Assembly (NCBI GenBank): GCA_017508195.1
Contig: JAFVZL010000014.1
Location: 62,001 to 126,000, forward strand
DNA length: 64,000 bases
Source: Clostridia bacterium
GTDB taxonomy: Bacteria > Bacillota > Clostridia > Oscillospirales > CAG-272
Reading direction: 5' to 3'
Below the pieces are notes generated by a model that was given only the letters and a program-made list of their open reading frames with translations, was not told where the DNA came from and did not search any database. The position numbers were made by a program, and so were the translations under genes. Positions 18,301 through 25,557 of this stretch are shown here, one piece after another. How positions within the stretch are numbered: the first letter of the stretch is position 1; each line of letters opens with the position of its first letter.

Positions 18301-18966
18301 TGTAATAGGATCAAAAAGGGCAATTCTGTCTATTTCATCGCCGAAAAACTCAACACGGATAGGTGCTTCCGAGTCTGCACCCCAAAAATCGACGATACCG
18401 CCCCTCTTTGCAAACTGCCCTCTTTCCTCTACCGCATCGAGCGAGCGGAAGCCCATCGACGAAAGCTTACCCGAAAGCTCCTCGGGCGAGGTTTCGTCCC
18501 CCGCGGTAAGCATCAGAGATGATGCCGCAAGCCTCTCGGGTGGCATTGTATAGCTCACGAGAGCATCGGGAGTCATAACAAGGGCATCCGCCTCACCCGC
18601 CGCCACTCTTTCGAGCACCGATAGCCTCTCACGGTCAATGTCATGAGAGGCTGAAATATTATGTACTACGGGATCGCGCCACTTAAGCTCAAATGCAGAG
18701 AAGCCTGCACCGAGCAGGGTGTCGAGCGATCTTTTTCTTTCCTCGTCACTGTTGACGAGGATGAGGATGGGGGCTTTTATCCCCGATCCTCTGACTACGC
18801 CAAGGGCCTCGCGTACGGCCTCTGTAAGATAAGCCGCTACTGCACCGCCCGCAAGACCGCCTACGACCATCGGCAGCGGCACCGGAGAGCGATAGGCCTC
18901 CGACATCGTCTCCATCGAAGCAACGAATTCTCTGTCGGCGCGTATAAGGTGCGAGGTGTTGAACAT
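15397..18966 (-). CDS. mfd: Transcription-repair coupling factor Mfd
   Basis: This protein of about 1189 residues is a DNA translocase that removes RNA polymerase stalled at lesions and recruits UvrA. Seen in order: the UvrB-like N-terminal region, the RNA polymerase interaction domain (ADLSVGDYVVHASYGIGRFEGIE), and the RecG-like helicase with Walker A GDVGFGKTEVAL, DEEQRFGV, SATPIPRTL and QIRGRVGRSERQAYAY, then the C-terminal TRCF domain. The open frame begins at 18972, but that ATG touches the GGGAG ribosome site; ATG at 18966 has proper spacing and is chosen. It lies between pth and the foldase-like gene with short gaps, so it is part of one operon. Confidence 0.97.
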   Translation of the reverse strand: MFNTSHLIRADREFVASMETMSEAYRSPVPLPMVVGGLAGGAVAAYLTEAVREALGVVRGSGIKAPILILVNSDEERKRSLDTLLGAGFSAFELKWRDPVVHNISASHDIDRERLSVLERVAAGEADALVMTPDALVSYTMPPERLAASSLMLTAGDETSPEELSGKLSSMGFRSLDAVEERGQFAKRGGIVDFWGADSEAPIRVEFFGDEIDRIALFDPITQRSLYSVDQISILPCEEMIIDSSARERILSEISSLLSSRNLSEEMRAKLERERAELGAGLSLSSRDKYMGIIYDKPSEVKEHISRLGRTVVFVMGTGAVRECLTEREKRLNEMRAGLVSYGAVSERAARYIGGVSSFDTFLDENMTVHVNTFAGGVGNIKLSGLFGFRTRRTVSYGDNPNMLFEDLLSLRHGMYRTVLLADDRQSAAALIESLSEMSIAAVPMYDNPDFSPTGAEGGRIFVTIGASEGFELITPKIAVLSMARDRGRAIMQQRKRQRILRRVGGAGKRLMSHADLSVGDYVVHASYGIGRFEGIEAVTTGGVTKDYITIQYAGTDKLFVPCDRLENIGKYIGQRNDDGTVKLSKMGGGDWNRAKSRAKAATQDIAKKLIQLYAERQRLSGFAFPGPSELEDEFDSRFEYEETESQLTAIAEIKSDMEKAVPMNRLLCGDVGFGKTEVALRAAFKAILAGKQVAFLVPTTILALQHYGTALSRMRGYAVNIEMLSRFKKPKERAEIMRRAERGAVDLLIGTHSLLSKNIKFRDLGLLIIDEEQRFGVVQKERLRELAKNVDTLMLSATPIPRTLNMAMSGISDISVLDEAPGERRPVQTYVLEHDEGIINDAIIREMSRGGQVLYLYNKVENIDLVAGRIMDAIPEARVAIAHGQMEKEELEDIWQELVRGDIDVLVCTTIIETGVDLPNANTLIIENADRFGLSQLHQIRGRVGRSERQAYAYFTFRPGKALSEIAEKRLSALREFAEFGAGFKIALRDLEIRGAGNLLGAEQHGYIESVGYDLYLKLLSEAVIEEKGGKPESFDAQIVMELSAHIPERYISSSASRMEMYKKISLISCVEDKEDVTDEFIDRFGDMPRVVERLVDVSLARALAERARISRVEAKGGRLIFTPERPRLDIWAEVFPRFKGMSFLGVGSPSVVYKLGQNDDPARLAADILAEYTAVMDEVDKEEKIKE

Positions 18967-19010
18967 ACACATCTCCCTAAGAAATCTATATGCTGACCGC
19001 AGAACGGTCT

Positions 19011-19634
19011 TTATTTTGAAAAACGTGACATTGCATCATCCATTCTTCCCGCGAGAATAAGCTTTACTGACTCCTCGATATCGGGCAACCTTTTGTTGAT
19101 GCTCTCTCTATCCGCCTCGGGAAGCTTCCCCAGCACCCAATCGGCAAGATCGTATTCGGGAGTGGGCTTCTGTCCGACTCCTATTTTTATGCGCGGAAAA
19201 TCCTCGCTGCCGAGATGTGCAATGATGCTTTTCAAGCCGTTGTGACCGCCCGCAGAGCCCTTTCTGCGAAGTCTTATCTTACCGGGCTCGAAGGATATCT
19301 CATCATGCAGTACTATCACGCGCTCGGGCGATATCTTATAGAACGCCGCTGCCTCTTGTACAGCAACGCCCGAGTTGTTCATGTAGGTAGTGGGCTTCAT
19401 CAGAAGCACCCTCGACTCACCCACCGTTGCCTCACCCACAAGTGCGTGGAACTTTAGGCGGTCAATGCGCGCACCGAGTTTCTCGGCTATATAATCGATC
19501 GAAACGAAGCCCACGTTGTGACGGGTCCTCTCGTATTCCAGGCCCGGGTTGCCGAGTCCGACCAGAATTGCCGACACGGGTGCGGTGCTTTCCCGTCTTT
19601 CAATCTTTTTGAAAAGGTCAAAAATATTGCTCAT
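19011..19634 (-). CDS. pth: Peptidyl-tRNA hydrolase
   Basis: This 207-residue enzyme frees tRNA from peptidyl-tRNA released by stalled ribosomes. The signature GLGNPGLEYERTRHNVGF carries the catalytic His, and LMKPTTYMNNSG and HDEISFEPGKIRLRRKGSAGGHNGL are conserved. An N-terminal extension of about 20 residues precedes the usual start of the domain (residue 22 on). It is 44 bases upstream of mfd and 18 bases downstream of the ThyX-like gene. Confidence 0.96.
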   Translation of the reverse strand: MSNIFDLFKKIERRESTAPVSAILVGLGNPGLEYERTRHNVGFVSIDYIAEKLGARIDRLKFHALVGEATVGESRVLLMKPTTYMNNSGVAVQEAAAFYKISPERVIVLHDEISFEPGKIRLRRKGSAGGHNGLKSIIAHLGSEDFPRIKIGVGQKPTPEYDLADWVLGKLPEADRESINKRLPDIEESVKLILAGRMDDAMSRFSK

Positions 19635-19652
19635 ATACTCACCAAAGGCCCT

Positions 19653-20285
19653 TTATTCCTCAACCGTTCCCTTGACAAGGATAAGCTCCTCGGCATAAGG
19701 GAGCTGCTCAATAGCCTTGCAGAGCGTGTGCCACTCGGCAAGCTTGTGGGTGCGTCTTGCGTAGTAAATATTAATAAGAACCTCATAGTTGAGGGTGACG
19801 GTTCTGAGCTGATTATAGGACGAGGGGAGAAGCTGTATCATGTTGTGCCAATGCGCTCTGTCCTTAGTCTCAAGGAAAAGAAGTCGCTCCTTTTCAAGGT
19901 ATCCGATAACACCGTCAAGCACCTCGAGCGCATCGGGAGTCAGTCTGTCGCAAGAAAAATCTGCGCGCTCAAATGTCTTTGCCTGTATCTTATGCATAGT
20001 CGAGGTGGAGTTTGCAACCGTACCTACCTTGTATGTATCGAACTCCTTCCACCAATAAAGAGGTGCGGTGATATCCATCGAAACGAGTATCTGACGGAGA
20101 AACTTTCTGTGATCCGAGCCTGCAACAGCAAGCTTATGCGCAAGAGTGATATCATTCTCACCGAGGACGTAGCTTCCATCCTCATCGTAATGGCTGTCCA
20201 TGCGCGCCCAGCTGTTAAGCGGATTGCGTGCTCCTCTTATTGCGTTTTCAATGTTCATTACAGAGATATGATCTACCTTAAGCAT
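19653..20285 (-). CDS. Conserved protein resembling flavin-dependent thymidylate synthase (ThyX), divergent
   Basis: This 210-residue protein has no firm assignment. The pattern AGSDHRKFLRQI, TAPLYWWKEFDTYK, ANSTSTMH (residues 55-98) and later LLPSSYNQLRTVTLNYEVLINIYYARR, then LAEWHTLCKAI, follows the order and spacing of ThyX blocks, including the second half where ThyX proteins align Leu-Pro, Asn and Arg residues. The ThyX signature RHRxxSxNExS is not present; FDTYKVGTVANSTS stands in its place. It therefore looks like a ThyX fold with a changed active site. It has its own promoter at 20342-20370 and leads into pth-mfd. Whether it makes dTMP cannot be told. Confidence 0.5.
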   Translation of the reverse strand: MLKVDHISVMNIENAIRGARNPLNSWARMDSHYDEDGSYVLGENDITLAHKLAVAGSDHRKFLRQILVSMDITAPLYWWKEFDTYKVGTVANSTSTMHKIQAKTFERADFSCDRLTPDALEVLDGVIGYLEKERLLFLETKDRAHWHNMIQLLPSSYNQLRTVTLNYEVLINIYYARRTHKLAEWHTLCKAIEQLPYAEELILVKGTVEE

Positions 20286-20341
20286 TTTAGTCCTCTTTCA
20301 GTCGCAAAGATTTGAGCGCACGCGCCCGTAATAACGATAAT

Positions 20342-20370
20342 ATTTTAGCATAATGAAAGGGGGTTGTCAA
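20342..20370 (-). promoter_or_regulatory. Promoter of the ThyX-like/pth/mfd unit
   Basis: Minus-strand TTGACA (20370-20365), 17-bp spacer, TAAAAT (20347-20342). The -35 box lies inside the terminator hairpin of the upstream opp operon. Confidence 0.78.
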
Positions 20371-20378
20371 TCACCCCC
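20354..20378 (-). terminator. Terminator of the second opp operon, overlapping the next promoter
   Basis: Minus-strand GGGGG-TGATTGACAA-CCCCC followed by TTT. It lies 30 bases after the stop of the last operon gene; its loop holds the TTGACA of the downstream promoter. Confidence 0.6.
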
Positions 20379-20407
20379 ACAAAAAGCATAAAAAATTAAC
20401 AATGGCA

Positions 20408-20914
20408 CTAAAGAAACAGTGAGAGAATAAGCGAAGGGAAAAGAAAGCCTGAGCCGACGTAAAGCAATTCCCTGCCTAAAGTTGTGCGAGAGCATCTTTT
20501 TTCTTCCGAATATTCATAATAGCCCTTAGTTTTTTTTCGCTTTCTCGAAAAGAAGGGCAAAAACAAAAGTGAAAACGCGTAGCCGAATATATCAAGCGCG
20601 CCCTCTGAGGCAACGGCGCGTAATGAAAACACGGACAAATATATGACCGAAACGGTAAACAATCCATCGGCAAAAGCCACCGCAGCTGCCACGCTCCCGG
20701 CTCGAAGAATTGTAAACGAGAGAGCAAGCGCGACCCCGATAGCAAATAGAGTAAGCACCTTTCCTTTTGATGTGACGATCCTTAAAGGGCTTTTACTATC
20801 GTCAGGCGTTACCGCTTCGCTTATATCCTTCGTTACTGCCCCACCTTCGCTAAATCCGCTATTCGCCAAAGACTTACAGTCAGAAACCGAAGCTCTTATC
20901 CCCTTATCCGTCAT
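20408..20914 (-). CDS. Membrane protein at the end of opp operon 2 (DUF3899-like)
   Basis: This 168-residue protein is of unknown function. A polar N-terminus of about 50 residues is followed by hydrophobic segments at about 50-72 and 75-96, a third near 105-120, a basic loop (FSRKRKKTKGYYEYSEEKR, about 120-140) and a last one at 150-168. The pattern of paired helices with AFADGLFTVSVI and GALDIFGYAF resembles DUF3899 proteins of Clostridia. The start overlaps the oppF stop region by 11 bases, so it is coupled to the transporter. It parallels the small membrane protein that ends opp operon 1. Confidence 0.65.
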   Translation of the reverse strand: MTDKGIRASVSDCKSLANSGFSEGGAVTKDISEAVTPDDSKSPLRIVTSKGKVLTLFAIGVALALSFTILRAGSVAAAVAFADGLFTVSVIYLSVFSLRAVASEGALDIFGYAFSLLFLPFFSRKRKKTKGYYEYSEEKRCSRTTLGRELLYVGSGFLFPSLILSLFL

Positions 20915-22040
20915 CCGACCACCTCACACACCTTGATAATAAAACGAAATGACCGCCACCGATATCGCAAAATTCACCCGAAAGCTCATCCTGCTCAGCG
21001 GAAAATTCTACACGGGTACTGTTTTTTGCAATAATCGGATCCGGAATAGGTATAGCTGAGATAAGTGCCTTGGTATATGGGTGCTTCGGGTTTTCAAAAA
21101 GCTCACCTGCCGGAGCAAGCTCGACAAGATAACCCTTGTACATTACCCCCACACGGTCACAGACATGTCTGACAAGAGAAAGATCGTGCGCCACAAGAAG
21201 CACCGAGAGCGACATTTTTGCGGCAAGGTCTAAAATCAGATTTATAACCTGCGCTCCTACGGATACGTCAAGAGCCGAAACCGGCTCATCCGCTATCAGC
21301 AGCTTCGGCTCAGTGATAATAGCTCTCGCAATTCCGACCCTCTGCCTCTGACCGCCCGACAGCTCAGTAGGATAACGGCTTGCCGCACTCTTCGGCAGAC
21401 CTACCGATAAGAGAACCTCAGAAACACGCTGTCTTATAAGCTCCGAGTCCTTGACGCCCTCGGCTATCAGGGCCTCTCTAATACTCTCACCCACGGTCAT
21501 TCTCGGGTTAAGCGATGCGCTGGGATCCTGAAAGACCATTCTTATATCAGGGTGTGCTTTCTTTCTGTATTTTCGTGATACATCTTCGGCAGCAACGAGC
21601 TCATCTGATAGCTTTTTTAACCTTTTTCGCAAATCATTCTTTACATAATCAATGTTTTTGGCAATTTGAGGTATATCTCTTACGTGCCTTGCGGAATATA
21701 GTCTAAGCCTTGCGATGTTACGCCTTGCACGAGCTCTCAGCAGCTTTATCTTATCTTTTATCGCTTTCGTTCCCGCGCGTATGCGCTCTCCCTCAAAAAT
21801 GACATCCCCGCCGTCGGGCTGATATATCCCGGTTATAATTCTGCCCGTCGTTGTCTTGCCCGACCCCGACTCACCGACGAGCCCGAATATTTCCCCTCGC
21901 ATTATCTCAAAGCTCACACCGCAAAGCGCCTTTACATCCTCTTTTCCGCCCTCAAAGCTTTGACTGAGAGAGCTTACCGAAAGTAATACTTCTCCGTTTT
22001 TTCCGCTTACAGCATTTACTTTTGCGTTATCCTCTGCCAT
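20904..22040 (-). CDS. oppF: Peptide ABC transporter ATP-binding protein OppF
   Basis: This 378-residue cytoplasmic ATPase is one of the pair that drives peptide import. Walker A GESGSGKT is at residues 56-63, the Q-loop Gln at 171, then signature LSGGQRQRVG, Walker [13 protein letters not shown] and H-loop AHDLSLV; the C-terminal HPYTKALISAIP region is normal. Unusual is an insertion of about 70 residues (about 90-161), very rich in Lys and Arg (LRARARRNIARLRL, LRKRLKKLSDEL), between Walker A and the Q-loop. It overlaps oppD by 14 bases upstream. Confidence 0.95.
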   Translation of the reverse strand: MAEDNAKVNAVSGKNGEVLLSVSSLSQSFEGGKEDVKALCGVSFEIMRGEIFGLVGESGSGKTTTGRIITGIYQPDGGDVIFEGERIRAGTKAIKDKIKLLRARARRNIARLRLYSARHVRDIPQIAKNIDYVKNDLRKRLKKLSDELVAAEDVSRKYRKKAHPDIRMVFQDPSASLNPRMTVGESIREALIAEGVKDSELIRQRVSEVLLSVGLPKSAASRYPTELSGGQRQRVGIARAIITEPKLLIADEPVSALDVSVGAQVINLILDLAAKMSLSVLLVAHDLSLVRHVCDRVGVMYKGYLVELAPAGELFENPKHPYTKALISAIPIPDPIIAKNSTRVEFSAEQDELSGEFCDIGGGHFVLLSRCVRWSDDG

Positions 22041-23073
22041 CCGTATGCGCTCTCCTTTCCTCTATTCTCTTCCTCAAATCTTTAGGGATATCCACCCTCG
22101 GTGCATCGGGATGATACAGCCAGCTTGCAACGCGGTGTGTGTCGCTTATTTTGAAGAAGGGCGGCTCCATAGCGTAGTCTATCTCCATAGCCCACTCGCT
22201 TCTCGGTGCAAACGCATCACCCGTTATCTTTTTCCGCATATCGGGAACGCTGCCCGGTATAGATTTTAAACGCTTTTCTGTGCCACCCGGCATACTTGAC
22301 ATAAGCGCCCAGGTGTAAGGATGCTTTGGATCGTAGAATATCTCATCCACCGTACCGACCTCGACTATTTTACCAGCATACATGACCGCGACTCTGTCGG
22401 CGATCCTTGCTACCACACCGAGATCGTGAGTAATAAAAAGCATGCTTAATCCGCGATCCTTCTTCAGCCCGCCAAGAAGGTCTAATATCTGCGCCTCTAT
22501 CGTAACGTCAAGAGCAGTTGTAGGCTCGTCACAAATGAGTATCTCGGGAGATGGTGCCAGCGCCTCCGCAATCACTATCCTCTGCCGCATACCTCCCGAC
22601 ATTCTGAATGGATACTCGTAAAACCTTTCCTCGGCATTGACAATGCCCATCTCGCGCATCAGCTCGAGCGCCCTTTGCCTTTTGTATCTTCTTTTTTCCG
22701 AACGACTGAGGCATCCGTCACAGAAAACGGATTCAGCTATCTGCTCACCGACTCTGGCGATCGGGTCGAGCGAGAGGAACGGGTCCTGCGGCACCATGGA
22801 TATACACCTGCCGCGTATTGCTTCGAGCTCGCTCTCGGTAAGGCTCGTAAGCTCCCTTCCTCTGTATTTGATGCTTCCCTTTTCTATCCTTGCACCTCTC
22901 GGTAAAATACCGAGTATTGCTTTCGAGGTCACCGACTTTCCCGAGCCCGATTCACCTACGAGAGCAAGCACCTCACCGCTCTTTATCTCGAGGTCTATCC
23001 CTCTGACAGCATTCAGCCTCTCTGCGCCCGCCTCAAAGCTTACTTTAAGGTCTTTTACAGTTAAAATATCCAT
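22027..23073 (-). CDS. oppD: Peptide ABC transporter ATP-binding protein OppD
   Basis: This 348-residue cytoplasmic ATPase pairs with OppF. Walker A GESGSGKSVTSKAI is near residue 38, the signature MSGGMRQR near 159, Walker B ILICDEPTTALD and H-loop THDLGVV follow; HPYTWALMSSMPG marks the oligopeptide C-terminal domain. The C-terminal Cys cluster common in these proteins is not obvious here, where the tail reads APRSEWAMEIDYAMEPPFFKISD. It lies 6 bases after oppC. Confidence 0.95.
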   Translation of the reverse strand: MDILTVKDLKVSFEAGAERLNAVRGIDLEIKSGEVLALVGESGSGKSVTSKAILGILPRGARIEKGSIKYRGRELTSLTESELEAIRGRCISMVPQDPFLSLDPIARVGEQIAESVFCDGCLSRSEKRRYKRQRALELMREMGIVNAEERFYEYPFRMSGGMRQRIVIAEALAPSPEILICDEPTTALDVTIEAQILDLLGGLKKDRGLSMLFITHDLGVVARIADRVAVMYAGKIVEVGTVDEIFYDPKHPYTWALMSSMPGGTEKRLKSIPGSVPDMRKKITGDAFAPRSEWAMEIDYAMEPPFFKISDTHRVASWLYHPDAPRVDIPKDLRKRIEERRAHTDGRG

Positions 23074-23079
23074 AAAACT

Positions 23080-24576
23080 CTACACGCCCCCTTTCATTCC
23101 GGGGTCGAAGGAATCGCGAAGCCCGTTTCCTATAAGATTAAACGATATCATAAGCAAAGATATTACCGATGCAGGTATGAGCATAAGATGAGGGTAGTTG
23201 ACCCATATTCCCGATGCATCCGAAAGAAGAGTTCCGAGAGAGGTTACTCCCTCTCTGCCGAGATTGACTATACCTAAGAATGACAGCATACTCTCGGTAA
23301 ATATAACACCGGGTATAACGAGCGCTGATGCGGTTATCAGCGTGCCGAGCGTGTTCGGGAAGATATGTCTCCAGATTATTCTTCTGTCCTTGACACCCAT
23401 CGTTCTCGCCGCGAGCACGTACTCCGAATTTTTAAATCTGAAGAACTGCGCTCTTACTCTGTTAGCGGTTGAGAGCCAGCCCGTCAGAACGAAGGCAAAT
23501 AGCAGCGACGGTATCGCTCCCACTCTGTCACCGAGATATATCTGAAAGAGCGTCGCAACAACGATAAACGGCACCCCCGACAACACGTCGGTCACTCTTT
23601 CGAGAACGAGATCTACCGTACCGCCGTAGTATCCCTCGACAGCACCCACCAGTGCTCCTATAACGAAGTTGATAAGCGATACGGTTATGGCAATAAGCAG
23701 GCTTATTCTTATACCTCCCGCCACCCTCAGTGCGAGATCATACCCTTGACTGTCAGTGCCGAAAAGATAGTCCGGCTTCATGCCGTTTTTATACTGATAA
23801 TAGTTATAGTATAAAACCCGTACCCTCATCCCTTGCGCATCTGCCGTGCCTACGGGAGTGTGGTATATAACCTCGCCGCCCTCATCACGAAGATAGTTAT
23901 CCTCGAGCGTCATCCCCAAGAAAAAGGGTAAAGCCTCATATCCGGAAATAGCTTTTGCTACCGCATTACCCTCACTGTCAGTCTTGTACCAAAGGTTGGC
24001 ATCTCTTTTGTCAGAGTTATATTCGTTGTCCGCGATCAGAGGAAAGAGGAGCTTCTTCCCCTCACTTCTCTCCCACTCGGTCATCCTCTCATACTCGTCT
24101 TTAGTCACGGTCCTATATATGAAACCGACCTCGAGATATGAATCTACGGCAACATTCCTGACCCTGCCGTCACTCTCACCTATACCGAGTATCGGTGAAT
24201 ATCCGTCACCCTCGCTATCTCCGTAGCTTGCGCCCACGCCTATCGCGTAAAGCCGTGTCAACCCCTTGTCACCGAGTCTGCGCTCTACCCTGCCCGAGAA
24301 GATACCGAGCGAATCGGCAAATACCGACAGTCTCATCGGCAGCTTTGCATAGTAAGGATCCATAAGCGTATCCGACCTTGTGATAAAGAGCGGAGTTATT
24401 ATCGAAAACAGTGCGATCATCACTATGATAGAGATGGATATACGCGAGCTTCTGTGCTTCAAAAAGCGGCGGAAGGTGTCCTCGAAATAACCGTAGCGTG
24501 AAAGCTCGGGAAGCTCCTCTGTTGGCTTGTTTTTATATGGGCGGAACAGCTCCTTATCTATCTTGGGATACTCCAT
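23080..24576 (-). CDS. oppC: Peptide ABC transporter permease OppC, with large extracytoplasmic insert
   Basis: This 498-residue membrane permease is much longer than the usual 300. After an N-terminal cytoplasmic part and a first membrane helix (about residues 44-66) there is an insert of some 200 residues predicted outside the membrane (about 68-268: LMDPYYAKLP to NGMKPDYLFGTD). The normal permease core follows, with the end of the OppC N-terminal domain HDLFGTDSQGYDL-like motif, five helices and the EAA-type loop AARTMGVKDRRIIWRHIFPN. It is 1 base from oppB. The insert may contact the lipoprotein. Confidence 0.93.
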   Translation of the reverse strand: MEYPKIDKELFRPYKNKPTEELPELSRYGYFEDTFRRFLKHRSSRISISIIVMIALFSIITPLFITRSDTLMDPYYAKLPMRLSVFADSLGIFSGRVERRLGDKGLTRLYAIGVGASYGDSEGDGYSPILGIGESDGRVRNVAVDSYLEVGFIYRTVTKDEYERMTEWERSEGKKLLFPLIADNEYNSDKRDANLWYKTDSEGNAVAKAISGYEALPFFLGMTLEDNYLRDEGGEVIYHTPVGTADAQGMRVRVLYYNYYQYKNGMKPDYLFGTDSQGYDLALRVAGGIRISLLIAITVSLINFVIGALVGAVEGYYGGTVDLVLERVTDVLSGVPFIVVATLFQIYLGDRVGAIPSLLFAFVLTGWLSTANRVRAQFFRFKNSEYVLAARTMGVKDRRIIWRHIFPNTLGTLITASALVIPGVIFTESMLSFLGIVNLGREGVTSLGTLLSDASGIWVNYPHLMLIPASVISLLMISFNLIGNGLRDSFDPGMKGGV

Positions 24577-24577
24577 C

Positions 24578-25534
24578 TTACGCCTCCCCTACTCTTATTC
24601 TCGGATCGATAAACCCATACGAGAGATCAACGGCAAGTCCTGAGAGAAGCCCTAAGAAGGTATAAAATACCGTGTTCATCATAAATACGTCGTAATCTCC
24701 GAGATTTATTGCTCTTATATAGAGCTGTCCCACTCCGGGTATCGAAAAGATCTCCTCGATTATTACCGAGCCCGCCATCACACCTATCACCGAGGCTACA
24801 ATCGTAGGCAATATCGGAACAAGCGCGTTCCTTAGCGCGTGATGTCTTATCGCGTATGAACGCCTAAGCCCCTTTGCCCTTGAAAAGACCATATGCTCCG
24901 CCTCGAGTGCCTCGCACATCTCGGCTCTCGTAAATCTTGCAAGCCCCGCTACCTCACCGAACGAGAGTGCGAGTATCGCGGGGAACATGCTGTAAAGCAT
25001 CTTTGGCGTCAGCCATCCGCCTGCAATGCTGAGAGGATACACCGTAAGCGGAAACCAGCCGAGCTCGTATCCGAGCACATACTGAACGACAAAGGCGTAT
25101 ACGTAGCTTGGTACCGAAACGAAAATCATAACACCGAGTGAAATTATCAGGTCTGTGGGCTTACCGCGCTTTAAGGATGCGAGAACACCGAGAAGTATTC
25201 CTATCGGTATCGAGATAAGAAGCGCGAAAAGGTTTACCGTTATAGTAGGCGGAAGCCGCTCTATAAGCAGATCCCATACAGGGGCTCTGAACTCAACGTA
25301 CCACGAAGTGCCGAAATCCCATGCCGTTACTATTCCCTTAAGGTATATCAGATACTGCACGAGGATCGGCTTTCCGTACCCCAGTGCCTCCCATCTATCG
25401 AGCATTATATCCGCGAGTGCCTTATCACTCGGCAGCTCACGCGGTAACATTCTTATGAGAACGAAGGATACAGTTACGATTATAAAAAAGGTAAAAAGTA
25501 ATAGCGCCACTCGCTTTAGTATATATTTTCGCAT
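24578..25534 (-). CDS. oppB: Peptide ABC transporter permease OppB
   Basis: This 318-residue membrane permease has six predicted helices and the cytoplasmic EAA loop near AKGLRRSYAIRHHALRNAL. It forms the channel with OppC. An in-frame GTG at 25543 exists, but ATG at 25534 has GGGTG at proper distance and is preferred. It lies 23 bases after the binding-protein gene. Confidence 0.95.
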   Translation of the reverse strand: MRKYILKRVALLLFTFFIIVTVSFVLIRMLPRELPSDKALADIMLDRWEALGYGKPILVQYLIYLKGIVTAWDFGTSWYVEFRAPVWDLLIERLPPTITVNLFALLISIPIGILLGVLASLKRGKPTDLIISLGVMIFVSVPSYVYAFVVQYVLGYELGWFPLTVYPLSIAGGWLTPKMLYSMFPAILALSFGEVAGLARFTRAEMCEALEAEHMVFSRAKGLRRSYAIRHHALRNALVPILPTIVASVIGVMAGSVIIEEIFSIPGVGQLYIRAINLGDYDVFMMNTVFYTFLGLLSGLAVDLSYGFIDPRIRVGEA

Positions 25535-25557
25535 ATTATACACCCGTGTGTTGTTTT

